Below, in pieces: positions 38,601-50,844 of a DNA stretch of 64,000 bases. The stretch covers positions 124,001 to 188,000 of the forward strand of contig JAFBJZ010000880.1 of the NCBI GenBank assembly GCA_016785225.1, written 5' to 3'. The position numbers and the translations under genes are program-made. A model generated the notes under the pieces. It made no database searches, was not told the origin of the DNA, and saw only the letters and a list, made by a program, of their open reading frames with translations. How positions within the stretch are numbered: the stretch's first letter is position 1; the number at the start of each line of letters is the position of its first letter. This DNA comes from Psettodes erumei. Lineage: Eukaryota; Chordata; Actinopteri; Pleuronectiformes; Psettodidae.

Positions 38601-39107
38601 CTTCTTTCCCATTGTGCTGTGTTGCAGCGTTCCGGGGCCCATCGGTGTCTGTCCACAGATGGACCACGCCTGCTCTGTCTGGGCTGTTTGCTCGGGGTCA
38701 TGGTTTCGTCGAAGGTGAACCTTCAGCCCAGTCTGTGTGTGTACAGTACCTATCTATCTTTTTCACCCTTATTCCATCACATCGTGTTATTGTTTAAATG
38801 TATGACTTCATGCACATTCTGTTAGTCTGCTGGTGCTGTGTTGTCCTGTCACCAGGGGCGGGCAGCACCAAAGCACATTCACTAGAGTATCATTCTTTTT
38901 GGAAAACACAGGACTTTAAAGGCAGATGTCATACTTTTCTCTCCTGGTTACACGTTGCTCATCTATGAAGCAGCTTAACCACACTAAGATGTGCTTCTGT
39001 CATCGGTGTTGATCCAGACCTGTGAGGTGGACAGGTTCAAGCTCCACCTGTGCACCTTCTCAGCAAACTGCACTTTCAACTGTCTGCTGATTCTAATGTG
39101 CACGAAT

Positions 39108-39108
<1 letters not shown>

Positions 39109-39136
<28 letters not shown>
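39109..39136. repeat. (CA)n microsatellite
   Basis: Fourteen CA units. Confidence 0.95.
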
Positions 39137-39138
<2 letters not shown>

Positions 39139-42100
39139 GAGACCTATGAGATGGGCCGCATCCTTCACTTGCATCCACAGTATCATTAAATAACGTTTAA
39201 TGAACATTTTTCATCCCTGTTGAGGATGTGGCTTTAGTGTTGTGGCAGTAATCCAACCATGTGTGTGACATCAAAAAGAAGTCTTTTCAAAAACAAGTAC
39301 GTCACTACTTTAACTAAATAAAAATCTCTGTCGTACTTTGGCTTTCAGCTGATGCCCAGGTTGAAGGGCACAGTGAGCACCACTGTCAAGACTGGTATGA
39401 GATCAGCGGAAGAGAGAACTGTGCTGTGTGTGTTTGTTAATGCTAATAGCGTTAATCCTGTAAACACACAGTACACGGTGCTTCCACGCCACGACTCTTC
39501 CTTGCAAATCATGCACAAGTGCCTGATCCCGGATGTGCCCTTGAGTTGACTGGGGTGACCTTGTGCAGCACCTGGCTGAATGCAGCACAGCAATGCAGCA
39601 CTGACGTTCACGCTGCTCATTCACAGCTGCGCTGGCAAACCATTCCACATCACACAAAGCAATTAGTGGCAGATTACAGGTAATACCCCCACCCACCCCA
39701 ACAACATTTCTTCTAATTGAGAGCTGATTTGACAGATTTCCATTCCTCTTGCAGTGGAACGCCGGTGACTTTTTGCTCTTTAGTCCATGCACATTCCAGC
39801 CTTTCATTCACATCGTCGCGTCCCCAGTCTGGGCAGCACTGTCTTTTTTTTTTGCATATTTTGCATTGCATTGGATTTGGCATGGAGTCCCATCTCTGGG
39901 TATAACGTAGTATTTTTCGTTTGCTTGCTTTGCAGATGGGCTGCTTGCTTATTTGCTGGCTGAGGTTTGAGAGGTCTCCTCCTTAAAAGCTTGGTGACCC
40001 AGCCCCAGCAGCACCTGCACCAGCACATGGCAGAGGGTCAAAGGTCCTCCAGTGTGGGAGTGCTCCCTGGCTTCACCCTCCACGTGTTCAGCATCTGACT
40101 GCAGCACACTGACCGGAGCACAGGCAGTGAAGCTCACCACACAGACTTTTGACCCAGAGTTCAGCTTATACTTTTTTTAGGCGCTATATTTTCCTCAATC
40201 TCAGGATGAACCCTGTGTTACGCTGCTGATCAGCTGTTTAGACCCGAACAGCTTGCTGTTTTCCTGAAGCTATGGAGAAATGAATGTATCGATAATATGA
40301 ACTGATACTACATTTGTTTAGGTAGATATCGTTGCAGGTGGCTACGAGCTTACCGACCCAGTTCCAGTCCAGCTAATAAGCCGACATTACATCAGCACAT
40401 CATGCAATCCAAACCCTCCCTTATTATAGCACCTGGGAGTTTTCTACCATGATGAGCTGAGCGGTGTATAAAGGTAAGACACTTCAACACAGTACTACAG
40501 ATGCATCTTTTGTTGTACTGCAGCTTCATTGAGAGCCATTACTATCAAGCAACCTGCATAAAGATGAGGAGGGGCATAGAAGGAAGAGAGGCGGGGGATG
40601 CTTCAGTGATCAGCCCCATCACTCAGGCCTTAGTCACCGAGTCTCCCGTCTCCAACCAGGAAGCTGGATTCAAGGTCCGAGGCTCTTACACACCAGGTGC
40701 TGCAGCTCTAAACCAGTCACAACACGACTGTGGACGCAGACAACTGCATTGGTGCTGCTGTACGTTCATCAGGTGTGTGTGGGGGGGGGGGGGCACCGGG
40801 GTTTAACAGCACCACTTCCCACACCAAAGAACTGCGACCAACGAGTACCACCATGTCACACACACAGATGAAGAGAGAGGGGTGTCATTGTACAAATAGT
40901 GATGTTTCTCACACGTCACACACTATCCTGGCTGTTCCATAAGCAGCTTCCTGATATACAACACCTTAAATATCACATCAGTCCACTCAGTATCTGACAC
41001 TGGATGATGTCAGGATGGGGCAGCTGGATTCCTCCATCATAAACATGAATATAACATAACTGACTCAACCACCTGGTTTGGCTCTCATCAGCAGTTGCAG
41101 AATGAGGTAACTTCAAATAACATGAAGAACTGCGTGGTGAGTGAGCAGGACAGTGCATTCTGCTCCACCTCACCTGACACCACCCAAGCATGGCAGCAAA
41201 GCCAGTGACAGCCCTCACACAGTCAACACCTCCATTCCTGGATCGCAGAAACCTCTTGAGGTGTTGGCTCTGGTTTCCAGCTGCTGATCAGCAGGATTGT
41301 TTCCAGTGGCTCCCGTACATTCGCAGATATGCAGCGACCCACCACAATGTCACCACGGGTTGATTTTTGTTTTTCTTTGAGGCCATTTAAAAATGCAGCT
41401 TATCGTTCACACACACACACAGCCTGGTGACAGCTTGGCCTGTAAACAGCCCCTCCTGTCTGTGCACGCGTGGAAGCGTGAGCCTACTTAAACACGCAAG
41501 CTAACATAAAGATAATTACCATGAAGTTCAAATGCACATTGCGTGGTTGGAGGTCAGTATGTTTGAAACACAAAACTGGAGGTAGACTAAAGTTATTAGC
41601 AGTTGAAGTTAGTCTTGAGTAAAGTTCTGCTTTACCATCCACTGGCTTAATACACAAGTTTGAGATAGTTCCAGAACCTGGCGTTCCCACTCACCACCAC
41701 CAGCAGCAGTCATGCAGAAAACTCAGAACATGCAGAATTTGACTGCTTGCTGAAAACAGGGTTCTGCATTTGCAATATTTCTACCGATCTTCCTCCTTTG
41801 GGCTGCAGCCACCTTTAGACATTAGACATCTTTAAGTTCCAAATGATTGTGTTGAATGACGTGTCGTGTGACACGAACATGCACGCTGGGTTTAATTTGC
41901 TGAAGTTGGGTGACAAACCTGCCAGTGTTGTGCATGAAAAATTAAAAAAAACAAAAACAAAAGAAGACCTGCCCAGCCTCACACCTCCACACATCTGGCT
42001 GCTAATCACTGCACATCACCTGATGTGGGGAAAGAAGTTCCAGATGGCGTCTGTGGGTCTCCCAGGCAGACTGAGGTCTGACCATGAGGCCCACTCTCAA

Positions 42101-42180
42101 CGGGGGAAAACAAATCTGTATTATTTTCTACTGGGATGTTGTCGATGCACATGCGTTTCCTCTCAGGTGCTGTGGTGGGG

Positions 42181-42214
<34 letters not shown>
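42181..42214. repeat. (CTG)n trinucleotide repeat
   Basis: About eleven GCT/CTG units with one TTG interruption, in non-coding sequence of gatad2b intron 1. Confidence 0.9.
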
Positions 42215-42215
<1 letters not shown>

Positions 42216-42294
42216 CAGCCTGGCTAAGAGCACTCTGTCATAGTGAAAGTCACCCACAGGTGGCCCGACAATGCTCAGTATCATGCAGCAGCCT

Positions 42295-42478
42295 GCACCC
42301 TGCCAGATGCTGCACCCCCCACCCCCCCACCCCACCCCCACAGCCCTTTTCTCAGTTCTGTCAACACAGAATTCACTGACACATGTTTATCTCAACGGTA
42401 AAATCTAAATCTACCTCTCTACCTCTCTCTCCCCTCTTATCTTTTTCTTCTCTCCTTCCTCTTCGTCCCTCTCATCAT
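42295..42478 (+). repeat. Dispersed repeat fragment, copy 1
   Basis: It shares a long stretch with 48633-48753: CACCCTGCCAGATGCT, CAGCCCTTTTCTCAGTTCTG, CAACACAGAATTCACTGAC, TGTTTATCTCAACGGTAAAA, and CGTCCCTCTCATCA. This copy has an extra pyrimidine-rich stretch of about 50 bases before the end. The family is not recognised. Confidence 0.6.
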
Positions 42479-42969
42479 GACTGCACATCCTGTATCCGTC
42501 ATTTCAAATTAAAAGCCCTCTGCAGAGTGGTGTAAATGGAACTTGATGACAATGCAGAGGCAGTGCTCCGCCTGCTGAAGAACCGTACATGTAGGAAACA
42601 CTGGATGCATGTTCAGTCCCACCATTGTGTTCACTTGTGCAATCCCTCAAGCCTCACACACACAAACACTGTGTGAGTGAGTGTGAAGACCACAGCAGCT
42701 TTAGAGGAGGACAGGGACTTTCACACGGGGTAGGAGCGAGTAACGTCAGCCACTCCATTTACCCTGATCACACGTGTGTGGACACCTTGTCAACTATCAA
42801 AAGGCAATGTTTCCTGTAGTACACACAGCAGCATCATCGTGAGCAGCTCTTCACACCAAAGTGAAATGTGAGCCACCTGATTGGCTCATGTGGCCAAACC
42901 AGGCTCCAAATCAAACACCCTTTCTGAACTTAGAACCAGCCCAGTCTGTCGGGTCCCAACCATATTTCT

Positions 42970-42990
42970 TCATCATCATCATCATCATCA
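42970..42990. repeat. (ATC)n trinucleotide repeat
   Basis: Seven TCA/ATC units. Confidence 0.9.
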
Positions 42991-44049
42991 CGTCCCCACT
43001 CCAAGTTCATGGTTAAACTGTAAAATGACCTCTGGAGCACATTTCATAATCTTTTAATGACCATATTAATGATTCCTCTTTTTTTTTTTAAATCAATGTT
43101 TAAAAATGTAATAACTGATCTATACTTAACCAACATTGATTCACATCATTATCAATGTCAAGTATTCTGAGCTTAACTACTATGTAACAGACAGGCAACA
43201 AAATAACAGGATGTCAGAAATATTACTTACTGACATACTTAAGCATCAGTAGGGTTTTTACAATGAAGAAAAAAAATGATGTGCAGTGCATTGAAAGGTC
43301 CAATAAGTCCCAGTATAGTTTGGGAATTTAAGGGTGGGGGGGGGCCTCAGAGGTAGCAGCACTGATAAAGAAGTGATACACTGTAGATATGAAAAAAAGC
43401 ATGAACAGCTTGTCCTGATCCCGTGAACATCTCTGACTGCACCGTCATGGAACACCATGCTTACAGGTACTGTATGGCAGCCTTCATCTGTATGCTGCTG
43501 GGGCTGCCGGGGGACCCGGAGCTGGAAATAGGAAGAGGGAAGGACTCCCATCACTGAGAATACTACGCTTCATTCACACTCTCCAGCAGCAAGGACCTTT
43601 CATTCATGCAGACCCACTATCTCTGTGTGAGTGGAGGGCTGAGTGTGCGTCCTGAAGGAGACACAACTGCAAACAAACATCTGGCCGCTGCCGAGGGAGG
43701 GAAAAGGGGGCACGGCTTTCGTGGCGACAAAGCTGCCGTCTGTCAACTTCCGAAGACCACGTCCTGCAAACGTCTGCATGAAGGAACGTTACAATGGCAC
43801 GATTTGCCTAAACGCCTCCTCTGTTCCCCTCAGTGATCCATTCTCCATCTCAAAGACTGTGCACACTGGAATCCGGCGATGGCAGTCACATGTGAATCCA
43901 TCTTCCTGTGACTCATGTAAATCTGGAGGAGCAGTGGTGCAGCAGACACGAAACGAGCTCCCTGTACACTGCAGAATAATAGGCAGCACACATTAAATAT
44001 TGATTCCAGTTTGGTCTCTAACGTCATCTTTGACATCTACCTCCGTTAA

Positions 44050-45200
44050 TCCGCCGCTCAAGAAACAATCAGCCGCTCGGCCCGAATAAAGCCTCGCCGG
44101 TTTCTGCTCTCAGGCGCCAGGCAGCCATTAGGTGCATATAGAGGCAGTTGAGTCTCTACGTAAATGGCTGATGCATTTCGAATTTTTTCTTCCTAATTGC
44201 TGAGAGCCATAAGCAGCTCCGGCCTCCTCCTAGCGCGTTTTAATCCGCCTCTCCGCGCAGCTTTGGTCCGTTAAAGCATCAACACGGAACATCTCTCGTC
44301 TTCCCGTGGTTCGTTAAATGAGCATTAACAAGTATTTGGAGGAACCTGGTTCTTTCTCCAGTCTGAGTTAACCCCTAGAGACTCCGGATCAAACAATGAA
44401 AACGATTGGAGGCATTCCGCACAACGTTCCCCATCACAACATAATCCCAACATCTCCGTTAACAATGCGCGTAATAACTAAACACAAATCGAGGGATAAC
44501 ATTTAGATATCGGTAAATGTTTCTTTTGCGACTCCAGACCTTTAAATGGAAATGCACAGTTCGAGGCGACGGCTGCTGGTCGCCAACATGTCAGCCTGCA
44601 TCAATAAATAGCGAAGCAAAGCCGCTCTATTGTCTATCAGAACATCATCATATCCACCAGCCGCTAAACGACACAGCTTTGCCGTCCCGCCGCAACACGA
44701 ATCCCGCCGCTGCCGTTTCAAAACATGTCCGGTCGGAGCCAGGCCTCGCGCACATCCTCGGACTCACCTGTATCTCCTTTCGCCTCAGTGTGTACCGTCT
44801 CCGGGTTCACGGTCCGGTCCTGACGCGCTGCAGCGGCTCCTCACCACCAGTCCCCGGCACCGGCAGGCAGCACTAATACGCTGATTGGGCCTCGGCAGAC
44901 TGTCACCCCTTCGGTGCAGCCAGACAGACAACTCATTGGTCTGGCAATCACTCCGTGTAGCGCAGACAGACAGCTGATTGGCTGTCTCGTTCCCCATCTC
45001 ATCCACACACGCACCCGATTCGCCCTTCGACCTTTATTACTAGAAGCACTCGGACAGCTGATTGGTCATTAGTTTCCGCGGCGGAGGCCCAGAGTGATTG
45101 GTTGACGCTAGTGTTGTTGTCTGTGCTTGGACGAAGAGCCATGTTACCTTCAATGGGGCCGAAGAAACATTGTGTCGGATTGCAACCACTCAGTAACGGA
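44050..45200 (-). promoter_or_regulatory. CpG-rich promoter region with five CCAAT boxes, probably for gatad2b
   Basis: This is the most GC- and CpG-rich stretch between the receptor and the gatad2b coding exons. ATTGG appears on the plus strand (CCAAT on the minus strand) at 44884, 44935, 44977, 45061 and 45097. Two of these lie in the same longer motif CAGCTGATTGG, and a third in the partial form GCTGATTGG. All face the same way and sit at the usual distance upstream of the proposed minus-strand first exon. NF-Y binding is the expected meaning of such clustered CCAAT boxes. No obvious TATA box was seen. Confidence 0.55.
44768..44880 (-). other. gatad2b: Probable non-coding first exon of gatad2b (approximate 5' end)
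   Basis: On the minus strand a consensus donor, ATACAG|gtgagt, ends an exon at 44768 in the only strongly CpG-rich stretch upstream of the coding exons. The first coding exon has an acceptor one base before its ATG, so an upstream untranslated exon is required. CCAAT boxes in minus orientation lie just upstream (44884-45101). The transcription start near 44.83-44.88 kb and the link to gatad2b are inferred. Confidence 0.5.
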
Positions 45201-47569
45201 TTGTTAAACCTCCCCACTTCAGGCCTGTAATGTAGATCTAATGTAGCAATGTTCCTGGACTGGTGTCAAGGATAAGAAAGAACCGGCCCACGACATCTTT
45301 ACCGGAGAAACCCGAATTCTTGTATTACCGGGTTTTTAACAGGGTGCTATGCACGCACGTACATGACAAAGACCCACACAGAGCAAACACAGCGTGACGA
45401 CATTCCTCTTACCACATTAATGCAGTCCAAAAAATAGACGCGTGCCTCCACCATGTGTCGCAATATTCTGACAAAGAAAAGTCATGTTCATGCTCAGCAT
45501 CATGCTCTTCAGATTGTGCCACACTTCACAAATGTGTCAGGGACAGGAAAGGGACGTGATCAGCAGCTCACAGTGTGGGCCGTGTACCTCTGTTGTCAGT
45601 GAGCTTAGCTGTCACAGCCTCCTATTAAACAATAAGAAAAAGAACTTTGTCTCCAGTGTGTTTCAATGATAAGAACGGAGTTGTCAATTTGAGACTTGTT
45701 CTTATATAGTGTGACCTGCTGTAAAGGGACAATAGAGAGACATCTCTAATGACTCACTAACCCGCTTTGCATATTGAAATAATTAATAATTTTTCATATA
45801 TTTTACATTGGATATTTCATTCGTGTTTTTGTGACACTTTATATATGTCAACTAGGTGATCAGTTTTCTTTCGAGTCACAGTCCTGAATGCAGCAGAGAC
45901 TACGGTTTAGGCACTGATATTATCAGACGTGGCTTTATTTACATGAGGTTCAAATACATTCATATCTTACTTTTGGATTTTAAAGCAGCATTTTCTACTG
46001 CCTGATCGACCACAGCGGAGCCTTCAGGTTGGACTGTCATCTGGAGGCACAGTCAGGCTTTGATGCTCATTTTAATATTCTCGGCTACTGGCTGTAGACT
46101 ATGAATGAAGTTAGATGTTGCTGGCAGCAGCTGTTCATGTCCACCACCATGAAGACTGAGCCCTCTAGTGGCTATGCATTTATATCATTTACTGTCAGGA
46201 TTTGCAATATGACTTGGATAACTATTTTTCATTCGTTGGTGGTTTGTTCTAATGCTCATTTTATTTTCATTGTCTATGATTGGCCAATACTTCTAACTTC
46301 TATCGTTATACATTCAAATATATTTAACTTGTGTTGCTCCTGTGAACCATTTTGGCATTCTAATAAAGTAATCTCAGTTTATTTTTTTCTTAATTTTAGC
46401 AGAATGATCCATGAAGTGCTCTTCCTGAGAATCACAAGTAAATACATAAAAAACAAAAAAATAAAATATGATAATTCACTTATAAAACCCAGTCTGTTAA
46501 TAAAGTGTGCAGACATCTATATTTGATTGACTGTACAGTTTGTTCCCTTGTAGACCTTTCTCCAGACTGTGACACCAGAATACCGAGTTTGAACTAGTGA
46601 CTTTATAAATGGTTGGTGAGACATTTATTAAAGCCATATAGATCAGTTATCTGCCTTGTGTTTATACTCCTTTAGCAGAACAATTGTATGATCAGGTAGA
46701 AACCAGCTCCTGTGGAATCTGACCTCTGGCCTGGAGTAGAGCTGCAGATGATCTGGACCAATATCCAGTTATCTAATTATTAATTAAGCTTAGTGTTAGC
46801 GCAGTCAGTTTGACCATTTATTAAGAATTCAATTTGCAGAATGTCTAATGACCCTTTATTAGTGACATATTTACATTTATGAATACAAAAGACTAATATA
46901 CTATATTGTATAGTTGATTTATTAAAAGTGACAAACCTTTTATTAATGTTATTAAAATGCAGAAAATAGAGGCTACATGTTTAGTCATAGCAGAACGCCA
47001 ACAAAAATCACACTGAACTATTTTATATCTAAATCAAATATAAACAAATTTTCTAATGAAATGAAATGAAATATTATTTGGTGGACATTATATAGTATTT
47101 TCTTTGCCATTATCAAAGGTAAAATCAGAGGGCAGTCATAGCAGCTCTGCAACAGCAACACTGGCAATGTGGGCGCACATCTGTGAACCACCGCAGTTCA
47201 ACCAGGTAGTCACGACACACAGGTGAGGTAAGTGGTGTGGTCCAGGTGTAACATCCGAGTCATGTTCTGTTGCAAAGCAGCAGGGAGCATCCTAAAATAC
47301 TGCATCAGAGTAAGGTAAATTGACTGTGCTAACTGGAAAGGCATGCAGTGGCTTGTGCACATTCATGTGAATGGATCTACTGTACATTCAGGCTTAGAAA
47401 CAAATTTGTTTTTGAAAGGATTATTGTTCAGCTGAACTCAGCTAGCCAATAAATGTTTTCTGAATATTGTCTCTATATACAATATATTTATTGTGTAACA
47501 TGCAATTAAGTGTAAACTATTGTTGCCTCTTGAAAGCATTTTTGCACTGCTATGATGTATGCACTGAAT

Positions 47570-47865
47570 TCAGTGTGTTCAGATTCCTTCACTTTTTTCC
47601 ACATTGTGTTATACTACAGCTTTATGCTCAAAATCCCCCCATCAATATACACTCAAAACTCCACAATGACAAAATGAAAAATTCCTTTTTGCTAATTTAT
47701 TAAAACAAACACCCACATAAGTATTGAGACCCCTTGTTGTAATACCTGAAATTTGGTTCATGCCTCCAAATTCTCTTGATCATCTGTGAGATGTTTCTAC
47801 ACCTTGATTGGATTCCAGCTGTCGGAAATTCAATTGATTAGACATGATTTTTAAACTAAAAATAT
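47570..47865 (+). mobile_element. Truncated end of a Tc1-like element
   Basis: In order: TTCAGATTCCTTCACTTTTT, CCACATTGTGTTATACTACA, CCACAATGACAAAATGAAAA, CTAATTTATTAAAACAAAC, CATAAGTATTGAGACCCCTT, GAGATGTTTCTACACCTTG and TCAATTGATTAGACATGATT. These correspond to the end and 5' non-coding part of the widespread fish Tc1 family. The match stops abruptly near 47865 before any transposase. Confidence 0.7.
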
Positions 47866-48334
47866 AATTCAGGAGACCCACCATTACAGCTCTAACATAC
47901 AAACCTTTGATATGAAAAACAACAAATTCTTAACAATCAAACATTATTATTATGGAAATGTTATTGAACAAAACGTAACCATTAACGCTGGTCAGATGTG
48001 GCCACTAGATGGCAGTATGGTAATGTTTTTCATTTTCATTGTACAGCCATTAAATAATTAGGATACCCATTAGATACTGATTTTTTTTTATTGAGAAATA
48101 TCAATATATCGATATTTGATTTTTATTACTATATGTATAGATAAGGTGAAAAAACAAAAACTTATTATCACTTATATAACAAAATAATTGAAGAAATATG
48201 GAGTTCATCTCCAGATCGTAAGATAGATACAATGCTGCTGAGTATCCTGAAATCTAAATAACAGAAGAAGACAGATATAATAATATTTATGGAAACCAAC
48301 ATATGCACAACTAGAAAGAGCTCTGAGAGCATAG

Positions 48335-49100
48335 ACCTCTGCCGAAGCTTAACATTTTTGTCCTATTTAACATTGTTGAAGAATTCTTTAAAAATTGCAT
48401 TCATTGAACACTAATGTCAACATGTAATGGTTTCTAAGTAGGATCAAGAGCCACTTTTGTTAAAAAAAAATGTAATGAAAATCCACGCATTATTTTTTGC
48501 CTCCTGCATACCAACGAACAAACAAGAAAACGTTCAGAGGTGCAGACCTCTGCCAAGGCTGAACATTTTCCCCAAAATAAGAAGATCCGGATCTGGATCA
48601 ATTATTTTCTTGAGAGCTTTGAGACAGATTGCACCCTGCCAGATGCTATCCCCCCACCCCACAGCCCTTTTCTCAGTTCTGCCAACACAGACTTCACTGA
48701 CATGTTTATCTCAACTGTAAAATCTAAATCTTCCTATTCGTCCCTCTCATCACGTCTCCGTCTTCTTGTCGAAGAACCAAGCAACCAAACAAACTGAACC
48801 AAAATCATAACCTCCTTGGAAACAGAACCGCCGTGATGCTCTTTTCTCACTCAGTCTTAGAACCAGGAACCGCTGTATAATTTCTCGAAATGGTGAATAA
48901 TCCGTAAAAAAATAGAATCCAGGATCAATCAAAAAATGTAATGGATTTTTGGAATGGAAGTTGGACGAAGAGCCACCTCTGGTTAAAAAAAAATCGTGAA
49001 AATCCCTGCATTACTTCTCCACGTAGTCCTGCTAACGATGAAACAAACACACAAATAAAAAACGCAGAACTCCGCCAAGGCTCAACATTCCTCCAAAACT
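48335..49100 (+). repeat. Locally repeated unit of an unrecognised dispersed repeat (three partial copies)
   Basis: A motif of the CTGCCAAGGCTGAACATTTT type occurs at about 48340, 48548 and 49072. The longer unit, with AGAGCCAC, a T-A run, GAAAATCC, GCATTA, ACAAACA and then that motif, is seen at 48446-48570 and 48970-49095 in the same orientation. The piece shared with 42.3 kb (48633-48753) lies between them. It resembles a fish transposon remnant, but I cannot name it. Confidence 0.5.
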
Positions 49101-49339
49101 GAAATTTTGCCGTCATGTGTATGTGTATTGTGACAGTAAGGTATTGGCTCAGTGAGAGCAGGCAGGTAGAGAATGTTAGAGCGTTGATGTTTGCGATGAC
49201 ACTGCAGAGTGAAAACTGGATCTGAATGAAAACGTGACCATCAAAGAGCCTTTCCTGATACAGCTCCTCTCTCCTCCGCTCTGCACAAAGAGCCCATAGA
49301 TGTACTGGAAATTCCCCAGAATATAATTCTCCCAGTGAG

Positions 49340-49612
49340 GTGGCTGTCGCTGTAACACCCCACGCATCACCCGCCTCAATTATCCAGTCGGCGCTGATCC
49401 TTGTTGATGTCGCTGATGAAACAAGGCAGATTAAATACGTCACACTGAATGCGATTGGATCTTTGATTTGGCAGGTAAGTGAAAAGTGTGCAGGAGCAAC
49501 CGCTGGAGGACAGAGACCTGCAGGAGAAGTGATGCTTCAGCACGTTGGACAGCTCCGCTCCCAAATCGGATCGCTGCGTCTCCTCTCTTCTTCGGACTAC
49601 CGGCAGGCTGAG
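49340..49612 (+). other. Candidate 5' untranslated exon(s) of gnrhr
   Basis: The coding exon starts with an acceptor, so a leader exon is needed. Upstream on the plus strand two good donors lie in a locally GC-richer stretch: TTGGCAG|gtaagt ending at 49474 and GCTGAG|gtaaga ending at 49612. Either could be the leader donor; the start of the exon is not visible. The assignment rests on donor strength and position only. Confidence 0.3.
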
Positions 49613-50844
49613 GTAAGAATACTGCTGCTCGTCTATTTGTGGTTCAAGGTCTAAAAGTTCGGAAACAGATTTCAGATAGTAAGCGTGTGGTTTAAGCATG
49701 TTTAAATCAGTGTCGCGCTGTGCATGCTGGTGGGGGGTGAGGGCGTGTCTCTCCCCTATATTTTAGTAATACGGTGTGCATTTATGGAGCTGAAGATAAG
49801 AAAAAGCGTCAAAAAGAAGAAAATGCATTCACAGTTCTTTTCAAGATGGGTAGTTAAGATGCTGGGAAACTGTTGATTTTTGTTGCGTTGAAATCAACTT
49901 AGGAAACCTGTATGTATGAGCTTAAAGAAGACAGAGTCATACACTGTTTGGACCGTCTTTGGTGCAAACGCGCTTGTCGATCTGCAGTGTTCGGCCAGCA
50001 GAGGACAACCCTGCACCGACTGCAGACCGGCATTCATGTGGTGGCTAATTACTACTAATCATAAGCGCGGTACATTATTTGTGACCGCTTTACACAGCAT
50101 GCTGTTTTGTCAGTTTGTGTTGTGAACGAATCATTGGTTTTGACTCAGATTTGCAGGTAGATGAAACAATTGATGTCAAAAGCACATAAAGGAGATCTCC
50201 ACAGGAAGCAAAGTTTAGCACTGACCTTTGAACTGGGAAAACACAAGAGAATTTTCTTTATGTGGTTTGCAGCACTGCTGGGAAGATAAGATATAAGATC
50301 AACACGGTCGTAACTCCAGTGATATGTTTCCTTTTGGAATGTAGCAAAATTCAAGACAATCTGGAGAAAAACTGAAGGGAAGGGGTTTTTTGAGTGACTC
50401 TGTAGCTCAGCCTGGTATTAAAGACTGGTACTGGTATTGTACTGGTAAGAAGTTTCCTATTCTTTTTTCACATGCTGTTTCCTTACAAACACTGTGAAAT
50501 AGCACTCTTTTACAATTCTACAGTCGTTATGTGGGGTCCCGACAGTGATCAGTGTTTCTGAACAACAAAAGAAGGGAAGAGGGGGAGGGGGGCTACCAGG
50601 AGACCAAACCTGGATGGGGATTGTGGGGTGAAATAGTTGAATCTATCCGATTTTTGTTTTATCATTGATAATTTATAAAGGTAAAGCTGTAGTTGTGTCA
50701 CTATAGCCAGTAGGGGTCTGCAGTGCCCACAATGTCACTGTCTTATTTGTTGTATAATAATGTTAATGACTTTGTGCCAGTCTATCAAAACAGCATTTGA
50801 AGAGGTGATTTATCAGCATTATGCTTTTTTTCTGTGTGTAACAG

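Larger units (their letters stand above)
20963..44767 (-). other. gatad2b intron 1 (inferred), non-coding
   Basis: About 23.8 kb between the proposed first exon and the first coding exon. It contains the repeats listed separately and no supported exon. It is bounded by donor CAG|gtgagt at 44768 and acceptor CCAG|G at 20962. A large first intron is also present in mammalian GATAD2B. Confidence 0.5.
45200..49330. other. AT-rich spacer between the gatad2b promoter and gnrhr leader
   Basis: No coding potential recognised. It holds a Tc1-like end and the local repeat copies near 48.3-49.1 kb; the rest is unremarkable AT-rich DNA. Confidence 0.6.

Noticed and set aside
38160..38830. Possible alternative promoter/exon with GC-rich sequence and a 145-codon frame
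   Set aside because: It has GC content but no clear CpG island, no conserved protein and no donor linked in phase to any gene; left as intron.
41843..42379. 178-codon open frame on the plus strand
   Set aside because: It runs through a CTG repeat and a C-rich tract (poly-Leu and poly-Pro) and into the dispersed repeat; no protein family recognised.
46101..46526. 141-codon open frame on the plus strand
   Set aside because: AT-rich hydrophobic translation without domain, in spacer sequence; expected by chance.
48925..49443. 172-codon open frame on the minus strand
   Set aside because: It overlaps the local repeat and the possible receptor leader; composition is unlike a known protein and no splice context fits.
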